From Pseudomonas mendocina (lineage in GTDB: Bacteria; Pseudomonadota; Gammaproteobacteria; Pseudomonadales; Pseudomonadaceae), in the NCBI RefSeq assembly GCF_003008615.1, contig NZ_CP027657.1, forward strand, positions 5,394,001 to 5,458,000: a stretch of 64,000 bases of DNA, in the 5' to 3' direction. Under the pieces are notes generated by a model that saw nothing but the letters and a program-made list of their open reading frames with translations, was not told the DNA's origin and ran no database searches. Position 1 is the first letter of the stretch. Each line of letters starts with the position of its first letter. The position numbers and the translations under genes are program-made. Positions 24,458 through 33,192 of the stretch are shown piece after piece.

Positions 24458-26436
24458 GCCAGGATCCCAGCGACCCGAAACGCCGCCACTTTCTCGCCAC
24501 CAGTAGCGTCCTTGGCGCCGCCGGCGCATTGTGGTCAGCGCTGCCCTTCGCCGCCATGGCCAGCGACTCATCCGCCAGTTCATCAGGAGGCAACATGAGT
24601 GCCGATCTCATTCTGTTCAACGGCCGGCTGCACACGGTCGACCGTGAAAAACCACAAGCCAGCGCCGTGGCCATCAAGGACGGGCGCTTCGTCGCCGTCG
24701 GCAGCGATGCCGAAGCCATGGCCTTGCGCGGTGAGGGCACCCGCGTGGTCGACCTGCAGAAACGCACGGTGATCCCCGGCCTCAACGACTCGCACCTGCA
24801 CCTGATCCGTGGTGGCCTCAACTACAACCTGGAGCTGCGCTGGGAGGGCGTGCCGTCGCTGGCCGACGCCTTGCGCATGCTCAAGGAACAGGCCGACCGC
24901 ACGCCGACGCCGCAATGGGTACGCGTGGTCGGCGGCTGGACCGAGTTCCAGTTCGCCGAGAAACGCCTGCCCACCCTGGATGAGCTGAACAAGGCCGCGC
25001 CGGACACCCCGGTGTTCGTGCTGCATCTATATGACCGCGCCCTGCTCAACCGTGCCGCGCTACGTGCCGTCGGCTACGACAAGAACACCCCGAACCCACC
25101 CGGCGGTGAGATTCAGCGCGATGCCAGCGGCGAGCCCACCGGCATGCTGATCGCCCGCCCCAATGCGCTGATTCTCTACGCCACCCTGGCCAAGGGGCCG
25201 AAGCTGCCGCTGGAATACCAGGTCAACTCCACGCGTCAATTCATGCGCGAGCTAAACCGGCTGGGCGTGACCAGCGCCATCGATGCCGGCGGCGGCTACC
25301 AGAACTATCCCGATGACTACCAGGTGATCCAAGAGCTGGCCGCGCAGGATCAACTCACCGTGCGCATCGCCTACAACCTGTTCACCCAGAAACCCAAGGA
25401 AGAACTGCAGGACTTCCAGGCCTGGAGCAAGATCGTCAAACCGGGCGACGGCACCGACTTCCTCCGCCACAACGGCGCCGGCGAGATGCTGGTGTTCTCC
25501 GCCGCCGACTTCGAGGACTTTCTCGAGCCGCGTCCCGATCTGGCCCCCAGCATGGAAGCCGATCTGGAACCGGTAGTGCGTCATCTGGTGGAACAGCGTT
25601 GGCCGTTCCGCCTACATGCCACCTACGACGAATCCATTTCGCGCATGCTCGACGTATTCGAGAAGGTCGACCGTGACATGCCGTTCAACGGCTTGCCCTG
25701 GCTGTTCGACCACGCCGAGACCATCAGCCCGCGCAACATCGAACGTGTACGAGCGCTTGGCGGCGGTATCGCCATCCAGCACCGCATGGCTTTCCAGGGC
25801 GAATACTTCATCGACCGCTACGGTGCCAAGGCCGCCGAGGCCACTCCTCCGATACAGCGCATGCTGGCCGAAGGCATCCCGGTCGGCGGCGGCACCGATG
25901 CCACCCGCGTGGCCAGCTACAACCCGTGGACGGCGCTGTACTGGCTGGTCAGCGGCAAGACGGTCGGCGGCACCACGCTGAATCCGCAGGGCCTGTCACG
26001 TAACACCGCCCTGCAACTGTTCACCCACGGCAGCGCCTGGTTCTCCAGCGAGCAAGGCAAGAAGGGCCAGATCAAGGTGGGCCAGCTCGCCGACCTGGTG
26101 GCGCTGTCGGCGGACTTCTTCAGCGTCGAGGAAGAACAGATCAAGTGGCTGGAATCGGTGCTCACCGTAGTCGGCGGCAAGGTCGTGCATGCCACGTCCG
26201 AATTCGACAAACTCGCGCCGCCCACGCTGCCGGTACTGCCGGACTGGTCACCCGTAGCCAAGGTGCCCGGCCACTGGAAGCCGGTCGCAGCACCGCTGTC
26301 GGCCAGCATCCACCAATGCATCGGCGCCTGTGCGGTACACCAGCACCAGCATGATCGCGCCCGCCGCAGCAGTGTGCCGGTCAGCGATCACCAGGGCTTC
26401 TGGGGCGCCTTCGGCTGCTCGTGCTTTGCGTTCTGA
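24454..26436 (+). CDS. Tat-exported amidohydrolase (YtcJ-like, amidohydrolase family 3)
   Basis: 660 residues. Tat signal peptide KRRHFLATSSVLG at residues 9-21 followed by an Ala-rich core. The metal-dependent hydrolase begins at ADLILFNGRLHTVD (about 50) with the metal-site motif GLNDSHLHL near 110; later signature pieces are RLHATYDES near 390, DHAETIS near 425 and GGGTDATRV near 480. Family 3 enzymes hydrolyse N-acyl or urea-like bonds. An in-frame ATG at 24595 with a perfect AGGAGG may give a second, signal-less form. The last about 60 residues are atypical. Overlaps the ABM gene by 4 bp and lies 1 bp before the MFS gene. Confidence 0.87.
   Translation: MSQDPSDPKRRHFLATSSVLGAAGALWSALPFAAMASDSSASSSGGNMSADLILFNGRLHTVDREKPQASAVAIKDGRFVAVGSDAEAMALRGEGTRVVDLQKRTVIPGLNDSHLHLIRGGLNYNLELRWEGVPSLADALRMLKEQADRTPTPQWVRVVGGWTEFQFAEKRLPTLDELNKAAPDTPVFVLHLYDRALLNRAALRAVGYDKNTPNPPGGEIQRDASGEPTGMLIARPNALILYATLAKGPKLPLEYQVNSTRQFMRELNRLGVTSAIDAGGGYQNYPDDYQVIQELAAQDQLTVRIAYNLFTQKPKEELQDFQAWSKIVKPGDGTDFLRHNGAGEMLVFSAADFEDFLEPRPDLAPSMEADLEPVVRHLVEQRWPFRLHATYDESISRMLDVFEKVDRDMPFNGLPWLFDHAETISPRNIERVRALGGGIAIQHRMAFQGEYFIDRYGAKAAEATPPIQRMLAEGIPVGGGTDATRVASYNPWTALYWLVSGKTVGGTTLNPQGLSRNTALQLFTHGSAWFSSEQGKKGQIKVGQLADLVALSADFFSVEEEQIKWLESVLTVVGGKVVHATSEFDKLAPPTLPVLPDWSPVAKVPGHWKPVAAPLSASIHQCIGACAVHQHQHDRARRSSVPVSDHQGFWGAFGCSCFAF
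24585..24597 (+). promoter_or_regulatory. Strong internal ribosome site and ATG inside the amidohydrolase gene
   Basis: AGGAGG (24585-24590), four bases, then ATG 24595 in the same frame as the gene, directly after the Tat signal region. It is a far better initiation site than the annotated ATGA-overlap start, and would give a cytoplasmic 613-residue enzyme. Confidence 0.55.
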
Positions 26437-26437
26437 T

Positions 26438-28060
26438 ATGGCCAGCGAAAAAGCTTCGCCCTGGGGTGCCCTAAAGCACAACACGTTCCGCTGGCTGTGG
26501 CTGGCCAGCATCGCCTCGAACATCGGCACCTGGATGCACGAGGTCGGTGCCGGCTGGCTGATGACCAGCCTGTCGAGCAACCCCATGCACGTGGCGCTGG
26601 TGCAGGTAGCCGGCAGCGCGCCGATGTTCCTCCTGGCGCTGCCGGCCGGGGCCATGGCCGACATCATCGACAAGCGTCGCTACCTGCTGCTCGTGCAGGT
26701 GTGGATGGCGGCCGTGGCGACACTGCTGGCGACCCTGACGCTGCTCGGGCTGACCACGGTCTGGCTATTGCTCAGCCTGACCCTGGCCATGGGCGTCGGT
26801 ACCGCGCTGATGATGCCGGCCTGGTCGGCGCTGACGCCGGAGCTGGTAAGCAAGCGCGACCTGCCCTCGGCCATCGCCCTGTCGAGCCTCGGCATCAACG
26901 TCGCCCGCGCGCTCGGCCCGGCCATCGCCGGGGTACTGGTCAGCCTCAGTGGGCCGTGGGCGACCTTCGCCCTCAACGCCCTGTCGTTCTTCGCGGTGAT
27001 GGCGGTGCTGCTAACCTGGAAGCGCGAGCGCCAGGTCGCCGCCTTCCCGGCCGAACGCCTGCTCGGCGCCATGCGTGCCGGCTGGCGTTACAGCCGTGCC
27101 TCACGCCCATTGCAGTCGGTGCTGGTGCGCGCAGCAGCCTTCTTCGTTGGCGCCAGTGCCGGCACCTCGTTGCTACCGCTGATCGTACGGGGCGAGCTGA
27201 AAGGCAGCGCCAGTGACTTCGGTCTGCTGCTGGGCAGCGTCGGAATCGGCGCGGTGCTCGGCGCCATGCTGCTGCCCAGGCTGCGCGAGCGCATCAGCGC
27301 CAACCATCTGGTGGCCATGGCCAGTGTGCTCTACGCCCTGGTGCTGCTGGCCCTGGCCTGGGTACGCGACTTCGCCGTGCTACTACCGGTGATGCTGCTC
27401 AGCGGCGCAGCGTGGATCGCCGTGCTGTCCAGCCTGCAGGTCAGCGCGCAGACGTCGGTGCCGGACTGGGTGCGAGCCCGCGCGCTGTCGGTGTACATCC
27501 TGGTGTTCTTCGGCAGCATGGCCGCTGGCGGCGCGCTGTGGGGTTATGTCGCCAGTCATGCGTCGATTCCCGTCGCCCTGCTCGCCGCGTCCGGCTGCCT
27601 GGTGCTCGGCCTGTTGCTGACACCGCGCTTCACCCTGCCGGTGACCGAAAGCGAAGACCTGGCGCCCTCGCTGCACTGGCCGGCACCGATCCTCGCCGAC
27701 GAGGCCGATCGTGAACGCGGTCCGGTGATGATCACCCTGCAGTACGACATCGCGCCGGAGCATGTGGCAGGCTTTCGCCAGGCAATGGTCGAGGTCGCCC
27801 GCATGCGCAAGCGTAACGGTGCATTTTCCTGGGGGCTGGTACAGAACAGCGAGAATCCGCGGCACTGGCAGGAGTTCTTCTTCGACGAGTCCTGGCTCGA
27901 ACACCTGCGCCATCACGGCCGGGTAACCCGCGCCGAGCAACGCATCGAGGCGGCGGCCCGGCGCTTCCAGAATCCGGACGTGGCGGTGCATATCGAACAC
28001 TTCCTGATGTCTGCCAAGGGCGCCCCTCAGCCTGCGGAGTCGCCTCATGCCACCTCCTGA
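26438..28060 (+). CDS. MFS_3-type transporter with C-terminal ABM-like domain
   Basis: 540 residues from ATG 26438, one base after the previous stop. About 12 helices in residues 15-410; WMHEVGAGWLMTSLS and DIIDKRRYLL (loop 2-3) are typical of the EntS/MFS_3 (transmembrane secretion effector) group. The cytoplasmic tail (about 430-540) begins GPVMITLQYDIAPEHVAGF and reads as an ABM/dimeric alpha-beta barrel domain. It probably exports a small molecule or its breakdown products. The presence of ABM-type domains in both this gene and the one two genes upstream is notable. Confidence 0.85.
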   Translation: MASEKASPWGALKHNTFRWLWLASIASNIGTWMHEVGAGWLMTSLSSNPMHVALVQVAGSAPMFLLALPAGAMADIIDKRRYLLLVQVWMAAVATLLATLTLLGLTTVWLLLSLTLAMGVGTALMMPAWSALTPELVSKRDLPSAIALSSLGINVARALGPAIAGVLVSLSGPWATFALNALSFFAVMAVLLTWKRERQVAAFPAERLLGAMRAGWRYSRASRPLQSVLVRAAAFFVGASAGTSLLPLIVRGELKGSASDFGLLLGSVGIGAVLGAMLLPRLRERISANHLVAMASVLYALVLLALAWVRDFAVLLPVMLLSGAAWIAVLSSLQVSAQTSVPDWVRARALSVYILVFFGSMAAGGALWGYVASHASIPVALLAASGCLVLGLLLTPRFTLPVTESEDLAPSLHWPAPILADEADRERGPVMITLQYDIAPEHVAGFRQAMVEVARMRKRNGAFSWGLVQNSENPRHWQEFFFDESWLEHLRHHGRVTRAEQRIEAAARRFQNPDVAVHIEHFLMSAKGAPQPAESPHATS

Positions 28061-28104
28061 CGAGAGCGACTGCACAGCGCAGGGCGCGACAGGCTAGATA
28101 GCAT

Positions 28105-28842
28105 ATGCCTCGTCATGCACTGTTCATCCACGGCATCTGGCTCACGCCTGCAATCTGGGAGTCGTTCCAGCGCCGTTTCAGCGCCTGCGGTTATCGCTGC
28201 AGCGCACCGCCCTGGCCGCCAGACCAGGGCGGGCGGCAGCCGGGCATCAGCGCCATCCTCGATCACTACGAAGCGCACATTCGCAACCTGGGCCAGCCGC
28301 CACTGCTGATCGGGCATGACCTCGGCGGCCTGCTGGTGCAATTGCTCCTCGACCGTGGCCTGGGCCAGGCCGGCATCGCCATCGACCCATTGCCGTCACG
28401 GGCCAGCCTAGCCAGCTTGTACGGCGCCTGGCCCTGGCTGCTGCACTGGGCAGGCTGGCGTCACCTGCTGTACATGACACCGCAGTATTTCGCGCGCAAT
28501 ATGGCGCAAACCCTGACGCCTACCGAGCAAAGCGATGCCTATGCGCAGCACATCGTCCCGGCGCCAGGCCGGGTGTTGTTCGAGGCGGCACTGGGCATTG
28601 GCAAGCGTGTCGACTTTGCCAATGCCGAGCGCGCACCGCTGCTGCTGATCGCCGGAGGCTGCGCGCGCATCGTTCGCGCCAGCACGGTGGCCGCCACCTA
28701 CCGCCATCATCGGCGCTCGGCCGCTGTCACCAGCTTCAAGCAGTTTCCAGGCTACAGCCACTGGCTGATCGCCGAACCCGGGTGGGAAAGAGTTGCCGAC
28801 TACTGCATCGAATGGGCACAGAATCAAGTTGGATGCTTCTAG
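28105..28842 (+). CDS. Alpha/beta-fold hydrolase with Asp in the nucleophile elbow
   Basis: 245 residues. FIHGIWLTPAIW (about 7-18) is the oxyanion region; the nucleophile elbow reads IGHDLGGL near 70, with Asp where related lipase-like hydrolases have Ser; the terminal His is in GYSHWLI near 222. The usual acid loop (GGRDH or GGSADH) is here GGCARIV, lacking the Asp. The fold is kept, but the triad is altered: either haloalkane-dehalogenase-like Asp chemistry or a non-catalytic ligand binder. Its 3' end overlaps the start of the histidine kinase gene. Confidence 0.78.
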   Translation: MPRHALFIHGIWLTPAIWESFQRRFSACGYRCSAPPWPPDQGGRQPGISAILDHYEAHIRNLGQPPLLIGHDLGGLLVQLLLDRGLGQAGIAIDPLPSRASLASLYGAWPWLLHWAGWRHLLYMTPQYFARNMAQTLTPTEQSDAYAQHIVPAPGRVLFEAALGIGKRVDFANAERAPLLLIAGGCARIVRASTVAATYRHHRRSAAVTSFKQFPGYSHWLIAEPGWERVADYCIEWAQNQVGCF

Positions 28843-31800
28843 ACCGTACACCTCACAGACCCGCCTCAGCGTCGTGCTGGCCTTGCTTTGCCTGGTGCTG
28901 TTCAGCGCCGTCGCGCGGGCAGACCGAAGTGGGCTGGAGCAGCAACTGGAACATCGCCGCTGGACGCTCAATGACAACAGCCCCAGCCAGATCGGCGCCT
29001 TGGCGGAAACCCGCGACGGCTACATGTGGCTGGGCACGCACGACTCCCTGTATCGCTTCGACGGCTTCGAGTTCACCAGCTACCGCACACCCGACGGCCA
29101 TGAACTGGGGATCGTCTCCAGCCTGCTGACCAGCGACGCCGGGTTATGGGTAGGCCTGCGCAACGGCGGCGTTTACCTGATCGCGTCGGAGAAGGAGCAA
29201 CCCAGCCGCTTCGACCTGGGCAGCGGCGTGATCTATGCCCTGGCGCAAACGGCGGACGGTAGCGTCTGGGCAGCTGCCAACGACGGTCTGCTGCGCTACG
29301 ACGGTAAAGGCTGGCAACGACTGGGCAGCGCAGAGGGTTTTCTCGGCAACAATGCCTACAGCGTCCTGGTCGATAGCAGTGACCGACTCTGGGTCGCCGA
29401 CGAACAGCGCCTCTACGTTCTCCAGCCTGGCGCCCGAGCACTGCACGATACCGGCATTCGCAGCAACCGCACCCGACAGATGATGCAGGCTCCCGATGGT
29501 GCGCTGTGGCTGATCGAGCGCGATCGCGAAAGCCTGCTTCGAGTCGACACTAGCCTGGCATCACTGCAGGCAAGCCGCATCGCCATCGGCGCTGAAGCCA
29601 ACGCCATGCTGTTCGATCTGCATGGTTGCCTGTGGTTGAGCACCGCGGGTAGCGGCCTGCTGCATGTGGCCAAGCCCAACGAGCATGGCAGCGCCGGGTT
29701 CGATACCAGCGAGCGGTTCACCGCCCGCGACGGGCTCAGCTCCGACTTCGCCAGACCACTGCTCGAGGACAGCGACGGCAGCCTGTGGATCGGTACGCAG
29801 AACGGCCTGGATCGTTTGCGCGAACGTTCCCTGCTTCCCGCCGGCTTTCCCGCAAACGCGCACAACCTGGCATTGGGCGCCGATGACCAGGGCAACCTCT
29901 GGGCTGGCAGCAGCAACCTGCCAGTCATGCGCCTGAACGACGACGGCCTGCATCAACTGCCGCTGCACACGCCAATCAGTGCGATCAGCAAGGCACCGGA
30001 TGGCTCGGTCTGGCTGGCCGGCCCCGAGGGCATCTGGCGCAGCATCGGCGAGCGACTGGAGAAGGTCTCGGCCCTGCCTGTCGAGCGCGACCTGGATTCA
30101 TCGGTACGTACCTTGCTGATCGACCGCCAGGGTGCAGTCTGGCTGTCACTCAACCGCCAGGGGCTCTACGTACTGCGTGACGGCCAGTGGCAGCGGCTAC
30201 CGCCTCCCAGCGCCAACCCGACGCAACTGATGCCGGTAAGCTCTGCGCTGGCACCCGACGGGCAGCGCTGGTTCGGTTACCGCGACAACCTGCTCGTCAG
30301 CCATGACGATCAGGGCGAGCATCGCTGGGGGAGCGCCGAAGGCCTGGACATCGGTCATGTGACGGCGATGGCTCATCTGCCGGATCACAGCTGGTTCGGC
30401 GGACAGCGAGGCCTGGCGCGCTTCGACGGCAAGCGTTTCCAGAGCCTGCCATTGAGCGAGAACGGCCTGTTCGACAACCTCTACGCCATCATTCCCGTGG
30501 CCAGTGCACAGGGCGAAGACCTGTGGCTACAGGGCAAAGGCGGCGTATTTCAATTGCCGGCCGAGGAGATCGCCAAGGCTCTGAACGACCCACGGCATCC
30601 TATCCGTTATCGCACCTATGACCTGCAGGGCGGCCTGGCCAACGACCCACAGCAGGTGCTTGCCCTGCCAACGGCCGTACGTACCGCCCAGGGGCGCCTG
30701 TGGTTCGTGACCCGCAATGGCGTGGCCGGACTGAAGCCAGGCTGGCAGATGCAAAACAGCAAAGCCCCCAAGGTCAGCATCGAGTCACTGGTCGCCGACG
30801 GTGCAGACATCTCGCTGCAAGCGCCAACGACCCTGCCTGCCGACAGCAAGCGCCTGGCCATTCGTTACAGCGCCCTGAGCCTGTCGGCTCCCGAGGGGCT
30901 GCGTTTTCTCTACCGACTCGATGGTTTCGACAGCGACTGGCACTCCGCCGGGCGCCAGCGCGAGGCGACCTACACCGGCCTGCCAGCCGGCTCCTATCGT
31001 TTTCGCGTACGCGCACTCAATCAGGATGGCGTGCCCAGCGAGCAGGATGCCGAGCTGAGCTTCAGCATCGAGCAGATGTTCTACCGCCATCCTCTGTTCA
31101 TACTCGCCGTGGCACTGAGCGTGCTGCTGGTGCTGCACCTGCTCTACCGCAGCAACATGCAGCGCGCCGCCGAGCGCCTGCGCACGCGCCTGGAAGAACG
31201 CCACGATGAACGTGAACGCATCGCACGCGAACTGCACGACACCCTGCTGCAAGGCGTGCAAGGCCTGGTGCTGCACGTGCAGGCCGCAGCGGATAGCCTG
31301 CCGGCCGATCAACCGGCGCGAATGAAGCTGGAAAATGCCCTGGATCGTGCTGACCAGGTGATCGCCGAAGGGCGCGAACGCGTGCGCAACCTGCGTCACG
31401 CGCAGGAGGTATCGAGCGACCTGCCGCAAACGCTGCGCGAGCTCGATCAGTTGCACGAGCATGCTGACACCGACTATCAGGTCGAGATCGCCGGCACACC
31501 CTGCGCCCTGCATCCGGTGGTGCATGACGAACTCAGCCAGCTCACCCGCGAAGCCGTCAGCAATGCCTTCCGCCATGCCAACGCAAGCCACGTACGCGTG
31601 CGCCTGGATTACAACCCTCGGCAGTTCTCGTTGTCCGTCAGTGATGATGGTCGCGGCCTGCTGGCCGAGTACCTGCAAGGCACGGAACCGGTCGACCACT
31701 GGGGACTGAAAGGCATGTACGAACGTGCCGCCAAGATCGGCGGCACCTTGAATATTCACAGTGCACCTGGCCACGGCTGCCAGGTGCAGGTGGCCCTGGC

Positions 31801-31885
31801 CGGGCCATTGGCCTACCGTCAGCCGCACCCGCGCGCACGACGCTGGCTACACTGGAAACGATTGATCAGGAGCTCGCTGCCATGA
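28829..31885 (+). CDS. Two-component propeller sensor histidine kinase (HisKA_3)
   Basis: About 1018 residues. The first start is not certain: TTG 28829 gives a good signal peptide (LSVVLALLCLVLFSAVARA); TTG 28793 is also open. Periplasmic part has many WxxT/NDGLLRYDG/RFDG beta-propeller repeats (about 35-640), a Y_Y_Y domain (RLDGFDSDW, about 670-745), one TM (about 754-774), then the dimerisation box RIARELHDTLLQG with the phospho-His near 802 and an ATPase domain ending in SDDGRGL and GLKGMYERAAKIGG. It senses a periplasmic ligand. Overlaps the response regulator gene by 4 bp. Confidence 0.87.
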   Translation: MDASRPYTSQTRLSVVLALLCLVLFSAVARADRSGLEQQLEHRRWTLNDNSPSQIGALAETRDGYMWLGTHDSLYRFDGFEFTSYRTPDGHELGIVSSLLTSDAGLWVGLRNGGVYLIASEKEQPSRFDLGSGVIYALAQTADGSVWAAANDGLLRYDGKGWQRLGSAEGFLGNNAYSVLVDSSDRLWVADEQRLYVLQPGARALHDTGIRSNRTRQMMQAPDGALWLIERDRESLLRVDTSLASLQASRIAIGAEANAMLFDLHGCLWLSTAGSGLLHVAKPNEHGSAGFDTSERFTARDGLSSDFARPLLEDSDGSLWIGTQNGLDRLRERSLLPAGFPANAHNLALGADDQGNLWAGSSNLPVMRLNDDGLHQLPLHTPISAISKAPDGSVWLAGPEGIWRSIGERLEKVSALPVERDLDSSVRTLLIDRQGAVWLSLNRQGLYVLRDGQWQRLPPPSANPTQLMPVSSALAPDGQRWFGYRDNLLVSHDDQGEHRWGSAEGLDIGHVTAMAHLPDHSWFGGQRGLARFDGKRFQSLPLSENGLFDNLYAIIPVASAQGEDLWLQGKGGVFQLPAEEIAKALNDPRHPIRYRTYDLQGGLANDPQQVLALPTAVRTAQGRLWFVTRNGVAGLKPGWQMQNSKAPKVSIESLVADGADISLQAPTTLPADSKRLAIRYSALSLSAPEGLRFLYRLDGFDSDWHSAGRQREATYTGLPAGSYRFRVRALNQDGVPSEQDAELSFSIEQMFYRHPLFILAVALSVLLVLHLLYRSNMQRAAERLRTRLEERHDERERIARELHDTLLQGVQGLVLHVQAAADSLPADQPARMKLENALDRADQVIAEGRERVRNLRHAQEVSSDLPQTLRELDQLHEHADTDYQVEIAGTPCALHPVVHDELSQLTREAVSNAFRHANASHVRVRLDYNPRQFSLSVSDDGRGLLAEYLQGTEPVDHWGLKGMYERAAKIGGTLNIHSAPGHGCQVQVALAGPLAYRQPHPRARRWLHWKRLIRSSLP

Positions 31886-32523
31886 CAGCCGCCAACCCCA
31901 TCCGCGTACTGGTCGCGGATGATCACCCCCTGCTGCGCGAAGGCATCGCCGCGGTGCTCGCCGGGCAAGAGGACATCGATCTGGTCGGCGAAGCCAGCGA
32001 TGGTCGCGAGGCGTTGGAGCGCTTTCGCCAATTGCGCCCGGACGTGACCCTGATGGATCTGCAAATGCCGCGCATGAACGGTATCGACAGCATCCTGGCG
32101 ATTCGCGGCGAATGCCCGGATGCACGCATTGCCATTCTCACCACCTATCGCGGCGACGTGCGCGCACTGCACGCCATTCAGGCAGGCGCGCAGGCCTATC
32201 TGCTGAAAAGCAGCCTGCGCAAGGAGCTGGTGGAAACGATCCGCACCCTCGCCGCGGGCAAGCGCCACATTCCGCCGGAGATCGCCGCCGACCTGGCCGC
32301 GCACATCGGCCAGCAAAGCCTCAGCCCGCGTGAAGTCGAGGTTCTCCAGGCGGCCGCACTGGGTTACTCCAATCGCGACATCGCCCTGCAACTGCGCATC
32401 ACCGAAGACACGGTCAAAGGTCACATGCACCTGATCATGGACAAGCTGCGCGCCAACAACCGCACCCACGCCGTGGCTATCGCCGTGCAACGCGGCGTAC
32501 TGGAGATCGGCACCCCACTTTAG
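31882..32523 (+). CDS. NarL/FixJ-type response regulator
   Basis: 213 residues. Receiver domain: acidic pair in VLVADDHPLLREG, phospho-Asp in VTLMDLQMPRMNG (about 59), Thr in ILTTYRGD and Lys in LLKSSLRKEL. LuxR-type HTH at about 150-210 (LSPREVEVLQAAALGYSNRD and ITEDTVKGHMHLIMDKL). The gene overlaps the propeller kinase gene (ATGA), its obvious partner. Likely targets are the hydrolase block upstream, by position. Confidence 0.92.
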   Translation: MTAANPIRVLVADDHPLLREGIAAVLAGQEDIDLVGEASDGREALERFRQLRPDVTLMDLQMPRMNGIDSILAIRGECPDARIAILTTYRGDVRALHAIQAGAQAYLLKSSLRKELVETIRTLAAGKRHIPPEIAADLAAHIGQQSLSPREVEVLQAAALGYSNRDIALQLRITEDTVKGHMHLIMDKLRANNRTHAVAIAVQRGVLEIGTPL

Positions 32524-32610
32524 TGTTGCCGCGCTTCCCCTCCTTGTGAGCTGTGCGCGACCCGAGGCGCCGCGCATGCTTGGCATCCAGTCATACAAGG
32601 AAGCTTCCAT

Positions 32611-33183
32611 ATGGGCTCGTTCGGTGATTTTCGCGCAGTAGCGCCCTGCCCACACCAGGCTGGCCGCGACCCGCAGGTGCTGAGACGAATCTCGTCCTTG
32701 CTCGCGGAAGCCGAAATGGCGCTGCAAGACGACACCCACAGCGCCTACTTCTACCTCGAACAGGCGATGGAGCTATTGCGTCATGCGAACGCCTGTCGTG
32801 ACTGTGGTGCGCGCCATGCAAACAGCGGCCTGACCCACTGGCAGACGCGACGCCTGGATCAGTACATCAGCGAGAACCTCGCCGCCTCGATTCGCACCTG
32901 CGACCTGGCCGCCCAGCTCAGCCTGAGCAGCAGCCATTTTTCCCATGTGTTCAAACAGACCTTCGGCATCACGCCGCTGGCCTATGTGGCCCGCAAGCGT
33001 ATCGAAGCCGCCAGGGAGATGATGCTGGTCAGCGACCAGCCGCTGACACAAATCGCTCATGCCCACGGTTTCTGCGATCAGTCGCACTTCACCCGCACCT
33101 TTCGCCGCGAAACCGGACTGAGCCCGCTGATGTGGCGGCAGCGCTGCGCCTCAAGAGCGCAGCCCGCCAACGATCAAGCGTGA
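32611..33183 (+). CDS. AraC-family regulator
   Basis: 190 residues. The C-terminal 100 residues hold both helix-turn-helix units: IRTCDLAAQLSLSSSHFSHVFK and QIAHAHGFCDQSHFTRTFRR, followed by GLSPLMWRQR. The first 80 residues are short and not a cupin: they contain a helix pair and a CRDCGARH segment that could bind metal or form a disulphide. Start ATG 32611 lacks a strong ribosome site. It follows the two-component system on the same strand with an 87-bp gap. Confidence 0.87.
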   Translation: MGSFGDFRAVAPCPHQAGRDPQVLRRISSLLAEAEMALQDDTHSAYFYLEQAMELLRHANACRDCGARHANSGLTHWQTRRLDQYISENLAASIRTCDLAAQLSLSSSHFSHVFKQTFGITPLAYVARKRIEAAREMMLVSDQPLTQIAHAHGFCDQSHFTRTFRRETGLSPLMWRQRCASRAQPANDQA

Positions 33184-33192
33184 GGGTTTCAA

